NCBI RefSeq assembly: GCF_000190315.1
Contig: NC_015151.1
Coordinates: 2,024,509 to 2,088,508 of the forward strand
From: Vulcanisaeta moutnovskia 768-28
Lineage (GTDB): Archaea > Thermoproteota > Thermoprotei > Thermoproteales > Thermocladiaceae
DNA: 64,000 bases
Reading direction: 5' to 3'
Within the stretch, counting starts at the first letter, position 1; every line of letters starts with the position of its first letter. Made by a program: the position numbers and the translations under genes. The notes below the pieces were generated by a model. The model saw only the letters and a list, made by a program, of their open reading frames with translations, was not told where the DNA came from and ran no database searches. Positions 34,603-43,542 of the stretch are shown here, in pieces.

Positions 34603-35562
34603 ATGTTTAAAACTAGGTCGTATTTTTACCTAACCACTATGTCCAATTTATGCATTTATGTTATTGTCGTCTTGACAGTGATTCTTGTGATTATTGGTGC
34701 TTATCTGAGCATGATTGTCATCTCATTAAAGAATGAAGTTAATGCGTTAAGAACGGGCATGTTAAGGAGCGTATCAGAGTATTACGAGTCATTGACGAAA
34801 CCCATGCTTTATATTTCCACATATGGGAATTATAGTTTCGTGGCTTTGTATCTAAACATAACGAACCCAACAAATGAATTAATGAATATTACAATTAACA
34901 TAATTACCATACAACCACCAATACCATATCAGGTATTCCTAGCATATCCGATGGCATTCATAATACCACCAAAAACCACAGTCTCACTACCAGTAATACT
35001 TAACTTATTTAATTCGTCCATGAATAACATAACGAATATAAACATAACAATCACAATACTCACCAATGAACTAGCCAATTTAAGATTACCTGGGGTTACA
35101 TACAACGTATCGATAATCGAGGTCATTCCGATGAAACAACCAATGGGTATTGCATTTTACGGGCTAACTCAGGGATCATTGTTCTCTCTACGTGTTATGG
35201 ATCCATTATCAAGTTCAATGACGATTATTAGTTATGAGATGTACGCCTATAATGGCTCTTTGTTAACCTCATGCATTTTAAGTAAATCCTTAGTTATAAA
35301 TCCAATGAGCTTTACTGGTTTCTCTCTACCGACTAGATCAGGTACATTCTCTACATTGTTTATCGTAAATATGCCATCTAGTCGGTTAGAAACTTCATTT
35401 TCAGCATCAACGATATGTACAGTGAACTACACGCTTCCAACAAACGATGCAGAATTACCCTATGGATATGTTATGCTGAACACAAATATCGGGAACATAA
35501 CAATACCGTTAATACCATTTCCGCCTATCTTCCATAACATAACATCTAATGCTTCTCATTAA
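34603..35562 (+). CDS. Membrane-anchored surface protein
   Basis: The 319-residue protein has one N-terminal membrane helix (about residues 17-42), followed by an extracellular domain with many NxS/T sites and Ile, Thr and Asn-rich strands. LYLNITNPTNELMNITINI has the look of an Ig-like beta sandwich. TATA-like TTATTATACC near 34566-34577 is centred about 26-30 nt upstream of ATG 34603. This supports the first ATG, though a second at 34639 would fit the anchor as well. No family is recognised. It may be a glycoprotein of the cell envelope. Confidence 0.72.
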   Translation: MFKTRSYFYLTTMSNLCIYVIVVLTVILVIIGAYLSMIVISLKNEVNALRTGMLRSVSEYYESLTKPMLYISTYGNYSFVALYLNITNPTNELMNITINIITIQPPIPYQVFLAYPMAFIIPPKTTVSLPVILNLFNSSMNNITNINITITILTNELANLRLPGVTYNVSIIEVIPMKQPMGIAFYGLTQGSLFSLRVMDPLSSSMTIISYEMYAYNGSLLTSCILSKSLVINPMSFTGFSLPTRSGTFSTLFIVNMPSSRLETSFSASTICTVNYTLPTNDAELPYGYVMLNTNIGNITIPLIPFPPIFHNITSNASH

Positions 35563-35611
35563 TGGATCAGGTCTTTGTATGTTCTCAATACTTCAGTGAT
35601 TTACCTTTATA

Positions 35612-35660
35612 TCAGTCGTTGGCGAAGTAATCATCAGTCATTAAAGGGTGCGTTCATCAC
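35612..35660 (-). ncRNA. Candidate C/D box sRNA 4, in the 3' region of the CBS gene
   Basis: On the minus strand: C box GTGATGA (35660-35654), 12-nt guide ACGCACCCTTTA, D'-like ATGA (35641-35638), 3-nt spacer, C' ATGATTA (35634-35628), 12-nt guide CTTCGCCAACGA, and D box CTGA (35615-35612). The layout equals that of sRNA 2. The C box begins 17 nt after the stop of the CBS-domain gene. A TATA-like run near 35671-35680 lies too close for the standard distance, so the RNA may be cut from the 3' UTR of that mRNA. Confidence 0.55.
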
Positions 35661-35676
35661 TTGCATCATTAGTTTT

Positions 35677-36834
35677 TTACTCACCCGGAGGTCCTCCGCG
35701 TAGTCTTCCTCTCCTTTTTATATCCCTTGTTCTATTTATTTCCCTCTCAATTCTCTTAATCAATGTCTCAAAGGCATACCTAACCGCGTTGACTGGGTCC
35801 CAATCAACTTCGTTAACGGTGTACGTGTCAGCGTTGTCCTTAAGCATTATGTGAACGGAGTACTTACTCCTCTTCTCTTCACCTCCCTTCTCGTACTTCT
35901 TGATGTTTATCTTCATGTCTATCACATTCGTCATCCTATTTATCTTGGCAATGTAATTTGAAATTACCTTCTCAACCAATGGCTTAACATCTTCATCAAT
36001 TTCAGCGAGCTTAGCCTCTACAGGTATCTCCTCATATGGTCTAATAACAGCCCTTATAACGTCATAACTTGAGATGACCCCCACCACGGATTCCCCAGAA
36101 ATCACGGGCATTCCAGAAATACCCTTATCAAGCATTAAATTAACCGCGGTGTAGACATCATCACTCTCGCTAACGGTTATTACTGGCGTAGTTGCTATTG
36201 CCTTCGCGGGAGCTGCGAGTATGTCATCCTCGGTGCCAACAACGTCACCCCTCCTACTGCGCCGTGGTATTGATGCGTAGTATAAACGCTCAACTATGTC
36301 GCGCATTGAAACTATACCGTAGAGCTTACTTGACTCAAGTACTGGTAGGCGTGTTATTCCATGCCTAATCATAAGCCATTTAGCCCTTGCCACGGCTTCA
36401 TTGGCGTCAATAGTAATCGCAGGTTTAGACATTATTGATGATACGGTAATTCGAGGTAACAACTTACCATTAACTAAGTACCTTAGTATTTTTTCCCTAG
36501 TTAGAATACCAACAAGGTTCATGCCAGAATCCACAACGGGTAAGGCCCTAACCTTCAATGTAAGGATCTTTGCCATGGCTTTTATCAGGTCTGAATCCTG
36601 GTTTATTGAATATGGTGGCGACATTGCACTTGAGACCTTAGATTTGAGACTAATCCTACGTTCGAGTAAATCCCTATAGCTCAGGGTACCGACTAATTTA
36701 CCGTTCTCATTAATGACGGGGACAACCCAAACCTTATAATCCTTCATGTCTGAAATTATCTTGGAAACAATGTCCTTAGGTTTTGCGATAACTATTGCAT
36801 GGTCCATGAGCTCACTAACTAGTGGTGTACTCAT
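35677..36834 (-). CDS. Four-CBS-domain protein with HPF-like C-terminal domain
   Basis: Residues 1 to about 270 of 385 hold four CBS motifs (LMDHAIVIAKPKDIVSKII; VSSAMSPPYSINQDSDLIKA; ISSIM-type start near 135; ITVSESDDVYTAVNLM near 220), which bind adenine nucleotides. Residues about 285-375 look like the ribosome hibernation factor HPF/YfiA. Helix-strand order, KINRMTNVIDMKINIKKY, VHIMLKD, VDWDPVNAVRYAFETLIKRIERE and a basic tail RDIKRRGR support this. CBS-containing hibernation factors are known in archaea, so ribosome silencing under energy loss is a fair inference. Confidence 0.85.
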   Translation of the reverse strand: MSTPLVSELMDHAIVIAKPKDIVSKIISDMKDYKVWVVPVINENGKLVGTLSYRDLLERRISLKSKVSSAMSPPYSINQDSDLIKAMAKILTLKVRALPVVDSGMNLVGILTREKILRYLVNGKLLPRITVSSIMSKPAITIDANEAVARAKWLMIRHGITRLPVLESSKLYGIVSMRDIVERLYYASIPRRSRRGDVVGTEDDILAAPAKAIATTPVITVSESDDVYTAVNLMLDKGISGMPVISGESVVGVISSYDVIRAVIRPYEEIPVEAKLAEIDEDVKPLVEKVISNYIAKINRMTNVIDMKINIKKYEKGGEEKRSKYSVHIMLKDNADTYTVNEVDWDPVNAVRYAFETLIKRIEREINRTRDIKRRGRLRGGPPGE

Positions 36835-36912
36835 TGAGGAAATACTTGATTAGGCCTTTAATAATTTAATTGGGTATAATTTTTATAAATAGGGATGGAA
36901 GATACGGCCACG

Positions 36913-37362
36913 ATGGATTGCCAACAAATCCTCAGCGATACAATCCCTGTGATTCATAATCCAGCCAGTGTTCAGAAACTTCTTGATGCAATAAAGGTAT
37001 CACTTGGCTTTGGTGTAAAGACGATAGTCATAACTAAGGCTGTGGGTACAGCAGCACAGCAGGGAATACCTGAGGCCTTTAGGCTTGTTCTTAAATCAGG
37101 GGCTACATTAATAGTGCTACCAGATATTAAGGATGCCATTGAGTTATTGCGACCCGACTCAATTTACTTCCTGAGTACGAGGGGTAATCCTATGGATAAT
37201 ATTAAGGGTAGGACTTTAATGATAGTCCAGGCTTCCGATCAGTCATTTATGCAGAGCGAATTGAATTTGGGGCAGCAAGTTAAGGTTATTAGTAGGGATG
37301 TGGGTAGTACGGCATTATTAACATTAGCACTTAATAAGGTACTTGATAAATGCATTGAATGA
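36913..37362 (+). CDS. SPOUT-like hypothetical protein before nuoA
   Basis: The 149-residue alpha/beta protein shows repeated hydrophobic strands with helices (GVKTIVITKAVG, GATLIVLPDI, DSIYFLSTRG, VKVISRDVGSTALLTLALN). The end resembles the knot region of SPOUT methyltransferase-like proteins of the COG4080 type, but this is tentative. ATG 36913 is preferred over 36895 because the TATA-like TTTTTATAAA (36880-36889) ends only 5 nt before the latter. Its stop overlaps the start of the nuoA frame by 4 nt, so it shares a transcript with the nuo genes. Its relation to respiration is unclear. Confidence 0.6.
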   Translation: MDCQQILSDTIPVIHNPASVQKLLDAIKVSLGFGVKTIVITKAVGTAAQQGIPEAFRLVLKSGATLIVLPDIKDAIELLRPDSIYFLSTRGNPMDNIKGRTLMIVQASDQSFMQSELNLGQQVKVISRDVGSTALLTLALNKVLDKCIE

Positions 37363-37406
37363 GGTTATTACTTAAAAATGCCTCATTGCTAATTCTTTCG
37401 GTCACG

Positions 37407-37802
37407 ATGTCAGCATTCATTGATGCATTAGCAATACTGATAGTACTCGTGGTGATAGCCCTAATAACCGATGCTGCAGTAATATACATAGCAAAGAGGA
37501 TTGCTACTAGGAATCCAAATGTATCGAAGCTTCAGAGATATGAGGCTGGTAACCCACCGGTTGGTGAGGCCAGGTACGTGTTCCCAATACAATACGTAGG
37601 TTTTCTAATCATGTTTCTAGGCATGGAGCCGATCATAGTAATACTACTAATTTTGTCATCAGCTACTGTCATGGCACTACCAATAACCTACATAATACTA
37701 GCGATACTAGTAATAACTCTACCCAGTATCTATGTTGGTTATAAATACGCATTAAAAATTGCGTATCCCAAAGAATTTATAAGAAGGTCAAGTGGTAGGT
37801 GA
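37407..37802 (+). CDS. nuoA: Complex I-like subunit A (NuoA)
   Basis: The 131-residue membrane protein has three helices and the NuoA hallmark loop, RYEAGNPPVGEARYVFPIQY, between helices 1 and 2. FLIMFLGMEP in helix 2 carries the conserved Glu. The ATG at 37407 gives the normal length, while a frame opening at 37359 adds 16 hydrophobic residues. NuoA sits next to the quinone channel of the complex. It is followed, with a 4-nt overlap, by the fused nuoBC gene. Confidence 0.9.
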   Translation: MSAFIDALAILIVLVVIALITDAAVIYIAKRIATRNPNVSKLQRYEAGNPPVGEARYVFPIQYVGFLIMFLGMEPIIVILLILSSATVMALPITYIILAILVITLPSIYVGYKYALKIAYPKEFIRRSSGR

Positions 37803-37807
37803 CGCGA

Positions 37808-39067
37808 ATGTCACTTGACAAATATTTAGAACCCTACAAGAAGTGGGGTACGAAGTATTCCCTATGGCCTGTCCACCTCGTAACGGCGTGTTGCGGTGTT
37901 GAGATGGCACATACCTGGAACCCAACATATGACGCGGAAAGGCTTGGTTCATTACCATGGCATTCACCAAGGCAGACTAACCTAATCCTTGTTGAGGGTA
38001 CGATATCCTTCAAAATGGCAAGGGTCCTTAGATACATTTGGGAGCAAATGAGTGATCCCAAGTATGTGATTGCCATGGGCTCCTGCGCCGCTGAGGGCGG
38101 TGTATTCTGGAATAGTTATCATGCAGTTCCGGTTAATAAAATCGTGCCAGTTGATGCATACGCCATCGGTTGCCCACCAACACCTGAAGCCGTTATTCAA
38201 ATGATTAGGATTGTCCAAAGGAAAATAGAGACAGGCGAGGCTAAGGCCAATGTTAAGCCAAAGACCATTGATTTAACGAAGATCTTCACACCAACACCAA
38301 CAAAACAACCCGCACCAAACCCACCACATAGGATAACCCCTAATCCGCACATACCGGTTTGCCAGGAAAAGAAAGTTGAGTGGCCCTTCGGCTATGAATT
38401 AATAACTAATCAATTAATGCCTGCACTCAGGGAATCGGCCAAGAAGATCGTTGTAACAGACGTTAATAGAATATGTGTTAACACGGAACCCAATAAGTTA
38501 AGGGATGCTGCATTATCATTATCAAAACTAGGCTTTGATCATGTAAAGTCAGTTAATGTAATTGATGCGCCACACGAGAATAAGTTCTATGTCGAGTATT
38601 GGATCTCAAGCTATAGCAAGAAGGAATTAATGCCGGTACTAGTATCATTAACAACGGAAATCCCAAGGGATAATCCCAGGGTACTGAGCCTAATTGATGT
38701 TTGGCCAAGTGCGGATTACATGGAGCGTGAAATGTATGATTTCTTTGGTGTCTGGTTTGAGGGTAATCCATGGATGGGTAAGAACTTCTTACTGGACCCA
38801 GATACGCCAGTTAAGTTTCCACTTAGGAAGGATGTACCAATAGTTAGGGAGTTCTATATTATCGATAGGGAATTTCCAGGACTACCCATGGCGCCACCAC
38901 AGCCAAAACCAGCAGCGCCACAAAAGCCAGTCCAGGCACCGGCCCAACCAAAACCCACACAGCAGGCTTCGCAACCAAAGCCCGCAGAGATCACACCACC
39001 ACAGGTAAAACCTGCCCAGGAAAAATCGGGTGAAGATAAGCGGGAGATGGATGATAGCACTGGGTGA
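37808..39067 (+). CDS. nuoBC: Fused NuoB-NuoC subunit of complex I
   Basis: Residues about 1-160 are NuoB, with the N2 cluster ligands in the Cys pair ACCGVEM near residue 28, GSCAAEGG near 92 and GCPPTPE near 122. Residues about 185-355 are NuoC, with YMEREMYDFFGVWFEGNP and FPLRKDVP. A proline, glutamine, alanine and lysine-rich tail of about 60 residues ends the protein. A short Pro-rich linker joins B and C. An SD-like AGGTGA precedes ATG 37808. NuoB passes electrons to quinone. The fusion fixes their 1:1 ratio. Confidence 0.93.
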   Translation: MSLDKYLEPYKKWGTKYSLWPVHLVTACCGVEMAHTWNPTYDAERLGSLPWHSPRQTNLILVEGTISFKMARVLRYIWEQMSDPKYVIAMGSCAAEGGVFWNSYHAVPVNKIVPVDAYAIGCPPTPEAVIQMIRIVQRKIETGEAKANVKPKTIDLTKIFTPTPTKQPAPNPPHRITPNPHIPVCQEKKVEWPFGYELITNQLMPALRESAKKIVVTDVNRICVNTEPNKLRDAALSLSKLGFDHVKSVNVIDAPHENKFYVEYWISSYSKKELMPVLVSLTTEIPRDNPRVLSLIDVWPSADYMEREMYDFFGVWFEGNPWMGKNFLLDPDTPVKFPLRKDVPIVREFYIIDREFPGLPMAPPQPKPAAPQKPVQAPAQPKPTQQASQPKPAEITPPQVKPAQEKSGEDKREMDDSTG

Positions 39068-40344
39068 TGGACATGGGTAACGATGAGAGATATGTAGAAC
39101 TACCCGTTCAAATGGAGGTACCTGAGGAGTTCACTAGGAACTTCGTACCAATACCAAAGGAATATGTTGAGGAGGCCTACAGGAGCGATGAGTATCTAGT
39201 CTTCATCGGTCCTCAGCATCCAGGTAGTGGTCACATGAGGATAATACTGAGGCTCAAGGGTGACTATGTAATTGATGCAATACCAGATCCAGGTTATGTT
39301 CATAGGGGTGTAGAGAAATTGGCTGAAACTAGGTTGTACATACACGTCATACCTCTTATCGAGAGGCCTACTATTCAGGACTCGGCTAATTTCGATCTTG
39401 GTTATTCACGTGCAGTGGAGAAATTGGCTGACCTTGACGTGCCAAAGAGGGCCCAGTACATTAGGGTAATACTGGCTGAGTTGAGTAGGATAGCCACACA
39501 CCTATACGATACTGGAATACTCGCCGTGTTCATTGGTCATAGTACAGGCTATATGTGGGCCTTTGGGCTCAGGGATGTGATCAATGAGGCTTTCATAAGA
39601 ATTACGGGCGCGAGAACAACACTTAGTTATACCGTGCCTGGTGGTGTTAGGTGGGATGTTAAGCCCGAGGTCCTTAACTTTGTTTATGAATTGACGAATT
39701 ACCTGGAGAGGAAGATGAATGATATGGGATCAATATTCGTTAAGAATCCAGTGACGATACATAGACTTAAGGAGGTTGGCGTACTAACAAAGGAGGAGGC
39801 AATTAAGTACGGCTTAGTTGGTCCGTTCCTTAGGGCATCTGGTGTTGAGTATGATGTTAGGAAGGTAGAGCCCTATGAGGTATATAATGAGTTTGAGTGG
39901 GATATACCGGTGGCTGATGAGGGTGATTCATACTCAAGGTTCCTGGTTAGGGTTGAGGAGATTAGGCAGAGTATTAAGATAATTAGGCAGGCGGTTAAGA
40001 ACATACCAGACACACCAATAATTAGTGAGAAACTACTATCGAGAATACCGCCGAAGGATAGGCCGCAGGCAGCCAAGGACATTAGGACATTCCTAACAAA
40101 GACGCATGTGGGACTAACACCAAGCGCTGGCGAGGCAACGACATTGACGGAAGCCTCGAGAGGACTACTACTATTCACATTAATATCTGACGGGCACAGC
40201 AACGTGCCGTATAGGTTAAGGATGGTCACACCATCATGGCTACTGCTCAGGGGATTCATGGAGTCGCTAAAGGGCTATAGGTTAGCAGATGTACCGGCCA
40301 TATACGGAAGCTTCGGTTACTTCCCACCAGAGGCCGATAGATAA
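39067..40344 (+). CDS. nuoD: Complex I-like subunit D (NuoD, 49-kDa)
   Basis: This 425-residue protein has GPQHPGSGHMRI near residue 40 and PDPGYVHRGVEKLAE near 75, both standard for NuoD. ERPTIQDSANFDLGYS follows, and the C-terminus GSFGYFPPEADR is the usual end. NuoD forms the quinone pocket with NuoB. It overlaps the nuoBC stop by one base (TGATG). Subunits H, I, J, K, L, M and N do not follow. The next rightward gene is NurA after a gap of 169 nt, so the remaining subunits must lie elsewhere. Confidence 0.95.
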   Translation: MDMGNDERYVELPVQMEVPEEFTRNFVPIPKEYVEEAYRSDEYLVFIGPQHPGSGHMRIILRLKGDYVIDAIPDPGYVHRGVEKLAETRLYIHVIPLIERPTIQDSANFDLGYSRAVEKLADLDVPKRAQYIRVILAELSRIATHLYDTGILAVFIGHSTGYMWAFGLRDVINEAFIRITGARTTLSYTVPGGVRWDVKPEVLNFVYELTNYLERKMNDMGSIFVKNPVTIHRLKEVGVLTKEEAIKYGLVGPFLRASGVEYDVRKVEPYEVYNEFEWDIPVADEGDSYSRFLVRVEEIRQSIKIIRQAVKNIPDTPIISEKLLSRIPPKDRPQAAKDIRTFLTKTHVGLTPSAGEATTLTEASRGLLLFTLISDGHSNVPYRLRMVTPSWLLLRGFMESLKGYRLADVPAIYGSFGYFPPEADR

Positions 40345-40383
40345 ACGGAATTAAATCAGCCATTTACACTAAAGACTATGAGT

Positions 40384-40401
40384 AGTCCTCAAGGCAGGAC
40401 T
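40384..40401 (+). terminator. Weak hairpin after nuoD
   Basis: AGTCCT and AGGACT form a 6-bp stem with a 6-nt loop and are followed by TTT. The position 39 nt after the nuoD stop would suit an operon end, but the T run is short. Confidence 0.2.
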
Positions 40402-40513
40402 TTCACAATACTAATAAAGTAGGGAGAGAATAATAATGCCCAGGAAATAGTTACAACTCCCACTCACTCTTGCTCATTAGTGCTTTATATACCTCTCTGT
40501 GTTTATTTCCTAG

Positions 40514-41710
40514 ATGTTACCCAGTGATTATGGACCTGGAGACATTGAGTTTTGGATTGAACCTCCATTACTACTTTCCATACAATCTGATGTTAAGAAA
40601 ATGCTTGATGAAGGCGTTGATTCACAGGTACTTGCCCTGGTCCGTGATTTGAGGAAGGTTATTGAGGATAGAGGATTAATTAAGAGCATTGGTTCATTAA
40701 CAAGGGCTTTCAATGCCTACGCAATTGACTCGAGTTACCCAACGCCGCCTCTCGAGCTCGTTGGCGGCGTCATGACAGTCCTCTCTTACGGCTATGTTGG
40801 TTATCTTAATGGTTCTTATGATAGGTACATGACTGGTGAGGTTGTTTTTGAGGATGTCGGTGAGTTTGAGAGAGTAATTACGAGGAGAGCTCAGGTCAGG
40901 GAAAGGGAGTTGGCGATTAGGCTTCTTCGTAATAAGGCCCGGGGCAGGAAGGAGGTTGACCTGGTTATTCTTGATGGTGAAATACCGATGCATCCGTTGC
41001 CATATAATCTACCTGTTGAGGGTGGTGTACTTGCCCGCGTAACAAGTATAATTGGCGATTTACTGGACTTAGCATTAAAGACTGGTGTACCATTAATTGG
41101 TGTTGTTAAGAGGGTTAGGTCAAGGTTCCTATCAATACTGACTAATGAGTGCTTACCAATGAATGACAAGCTCATTGCAAGCCTAGTCCTAAATAATGGT
41201 GAGTACATGGTGTTGGGTAGTTATGGTGATATTCTTCCATCATGGGTTCAAATAAACTATAGTGATTGCGAGCTAAGAAAGAGGTGCAAAGGCACAGGTT
41301 GTGATAATATTAAGGAATTAATGAATAGAAGGCTTAATGAGGGTTTAATGAACCTTGAGCAGGTTTTCAGTGGGTCTAGTCATTCAGGGTTAAGAATGCT
41401 TAAGGAGATATACGTGGTGTTTTACAAGCCACGTAATGGCGCACCTGCAGTTAAGCTTGAGGTCTTTAATCCAGGTAATAAGATAAGTATTGACGACATA
41501 GTTACTTATCTTGAGTCCCAAACAACAGATACAGGCTACCCCTTCCTACTTGATAGGGTTGATGAGTATGTAAGGCTTGACCCCAAAATACTGGATTACG
41601 TAAGGAGCCTAATAATTAAGGGTTCAAAGGATTTAAACCCAGCCCTGTTGACAATGCTTCAATTAACTAATCCACAAAAGGCTTACCTAGTGAGGAGGCT
41701 TGAGGCTTAA
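40514..41710 (+). CDS. nurA: NurA-domain nuclease
   Basis: The 398-residue protein carries a NurA domain. AIDSSYPTPPLELVGG near residue 69 holds the first metal-binding Asp. LVILDGEIPMHP near 155 holds the second, and KRVRSRFL near 200 and SFR-like elements follow. NurA is a 5'-3' single-strand exonuclease and endonuclease that works with the HerA helicase in end resection. Here neither HerA nor Mre11-Rad50 is adjacent, which is unusual. TATA-like CTTTATATAC (40483-40492) is centred 26 nt before the ATG. Two Cys pairs near 255 (CELRKRCKGTGCDN) may bind metal. Confidence 0.85.
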   Translation: MLPSDYGPGDIEFWIEPPLLLSIQSDVKKMLDEGVDSQVLALVRDLRKVIEDRGLIKSIGSLTRAFNAYAIDSSYPTPPLELVGGVMTVLSYGYVGYLNGSYDRYMTGEVVFEDVGEFERVITRRAQVRERELAIRLLRNKARGRKEVDLVILDGEIPMHPLPYNLPVEGGVLARVTSIIGDLLDLALKTGVPLIGVVKRVRSRFLSILTNECLPMNDKLIASLVLNNGEYMVLGSYGDILPSWVQINYSDCELRKRCKGTGCDNIKELMNRRLNEGLMNLEQVFSGSSHSGLRMLKEIYVVFYKPRNGAPAVKLEVFNPGNKISIDDIVTYLESQTTDTGYPFLLDRVDEYVRLDPKILDYVRSLIIKGSKDLNPALLTMLQLTNPQKAYLVRRLEA

Positions 41711-41763
41711 TTGCCCTAACCTAATGGCAGGCTATATTTTAATACCACTAATTTAATTGTTCT

Positions 41764-42171
41764 ATGTTAATGAGGATTGGAATTAGAATGAGAGGCTTGA
41801 TAATTAAGGTGGCTATATTCATACCTTTGGCAATAGCTGCAGTAGTGGGTATTAGATTCATTCAACCGATTTTTGCACCAATCATAATACTTACACTTCT
41901 TATCCTAGTCATAATCATCAATAGAATAATAAATAGGAAATTATTAAGCATATGGGGATCGCAGTTATTAAGTATGGATAACTATGTCATTTATGAAGAA
42001 GGGATCTATGTAAAGCCCGTTGATATTTTCTACCCATGGAGTGAATTAATTACTGTGCGTAATGAGCAGTCATTCGTAACGTTCGTGTTCAATGATGGTA
42101 CTGAAATTTCATTATTAAGAAGTATTATTGAGGGTCTAGGAAATTGTCCTTGCTTAATGAACATTAGGTAA
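41764..42171 (+). CDS. Membrane protein with PH-like domain
   Basis: This 135-residue protein has two hydrophobic helices (about residues 12-50), then a beta-rich soluble part (LLSMDNYVIYEEGIYVKPVDIFYPWSEL) resembling the bacterial PH domain found after twin helices. The C-terminus has Cys (GNCPCLMNI). TATATTTTAATA at 41732-41743 is centred 26 nt before the ATG. It is probably bound to the membrane with its PH part in the cytosol; no function is known. Confidence 0.65.
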   Translation: MLMRIGIRMRGLIIKVAIFIPLAIAAVVGIRFIQPIFAPIIILTLLILVIIINRIINRKLLSIWGSQLLSMDNYVIYEEGIYVKPVDIFYPWSELITVRNEQSFVTFVFNDGTEISLLRSIIEGLGNCPCLMNIR

Positions 42172-42216
42172 ATGTTAAATAGCAGTGGTATTGCCTAAAG
42201 GAATGGTGATTACTCG

Positions 42217-43542
42217 TTGCGGAGGGTAATAATACTGGGTGCGGGCGGTCGAGACCTACATGTATTCAACATGTACTTCAGGCATAACCCAGAGTATAAG
42301 GTTGTTGCTGTCGCCCAGGTTCAGATACCAGGTATTGGTGGTAAGCGTTACATAAAGGGTTCAGGAGATCTCTATCAACCAGGCGGTATACCCCTAGTTG
42401 GACTTAAGGATCTCGAGGATTTAAACCGGTTAATTAGAGACTTGGGTGCTGATGAGGTTATCTTAGCATATAGTGATTTACTTTATAATGATGTCGGTAA
42501 AATAATAAGTATTATTTTAGCAAGTGGTGCAAGCTTTAGGATTCTTGGTCCGAGGGATACCATGATAAAGTCCTCCAAGCCAATGATAGGTGTTGTTGCT
42601 ACTAGAACAGGTGCTGGTAAATCAACGGTTTCCCATGAGGTAACAGTAGAACTCCTTAGGAGAGGACTAAGGGTCGCGTCAATAAGGCATCCCATGATTT
42701 ATATGAATCCCGATGATATGCTTGTTCAGATATTTAAGACAAAGCAGGACTTGATGAAAATAACGTTTGAGGAAAGGGAGGAGTATGAACATTATATTGA
42801 GATCGGTGTACCCGTACTTGCTGGTGTTGATTATGAGATGATACTCAATGAGGCAGAGACCATGGCAGACGTAATACTATGGGATGGTGGTAATAACGAT
42901 TTCCCATTCTACTACACTGATTACTTAATAACGGTTACTGATGCCAGGAGACCAGGGCATGAGGTCGGCAGCTTCCCTGGTGAGGTAAATACTAGGTTGG
43001 CCAATTCAATAATAATAACGAAGGTGTCTGATTCAACTCCTGATAATGTTAGGACAATAATCAATAATATTAAAGCCGTTAATCAAGGGGCATCAATTAC
43101 GCAGGCTGATCTTGAGGTTTACCTGGATAATCCGAATGAAGTATCAGGTAAGAGGGTGATTGTTATTGAGGATGCGCCAACGGTCACTCATGGAGGTTTA
43201 CCATACGCGGCAGGGTACATAGCAGCCAAGAAGTATAATGCTGAGATAGTAGATCCAAAGCCGTACGCTGTGGGCATAATAAAGGAGACCTACGCCAAGT
43301 ATACGCACATGGGGTCAGTACTACCAAGCCTAGGCTATACTCCAGAGCAAATAAGGGATTTAGAGGAGACCATAAGGAGGATACCAGCTGACGTAGTCAT
43401 TATGGGTACTCCAGCTCACATTGAGGATGTTGTTAAGATTGATAAGCCAATAGTTAGGGCTAAATGGAGACTTAAGGTTCTTGAAGGGCCAACAGTAGGT
43501 CAGTTAATTGATGAATTCCTTGAGCGAGTGAGACTTAAGTAA
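42217..43542 (+). CDS. Cyclic 2,3-diphosphoglycerate synthetase-like P-loop protein
   Basis: This 441-residue protein begins with a Rossmann-like domain (RRVIILGAGGRDLHVFN) and then has a P-loop RTGAGKSTVSHEV near residue 130. ILWDGGNNDFPFY and TDARRPGHEVGSFPGEVNTRLAN follow. This order matches the cyclic 2,3-diphosphoglycerate synthetase family, which makes the thermoprotectant cDPG in some methanogens. Crenarchaeal relatives are often called GTPases. I cannot tell whether this one makes cDPG. The start is the TTG at 42217. Confidence 0.85.
   Translation: MRRVIILGAGGRDLHVFNMYFRHNPEYKVVAVAQVQIPGIGGKRYIKGSGDLYQPGGIPLVGLKDLEDLNRLIRDLGADEVILAYSDLLYNDVGKIISIILASGASFRILGPRDTMIKSSKPMIGVVATRTGAGKSTVSHEVTVELLRRGLRVASIRHPMIYMNPDDMLVQIFKTKQDLMKITFEEREEYEHYIEIGVPVLAGVDYEMILNEAETMADVILWDGGNNDFPFYYTDYLITVTDARRPGHEVGSFPGEVNTRLANSIIITKVSDSTPDNVRTIINNIKAVNQGASITQADLEVYLDNPNEVSGKRVIVIEDAPTVTHGGLPYAAGYIAAKKYNAEIVDPKPYAVGIIKETYAKYTHMGSVLPSLGYTPEQIRDLEETIRRIPADVVIMGTPAHIEDVVKIDKPIVRAKWRLKVLEGPTVGQLIDEFLERVRLK

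Noticed and set aside
40345-40513. Small coding frame of 14 codons after nuoD
   Set aside because: Too short and with no supporting promoter or composition.
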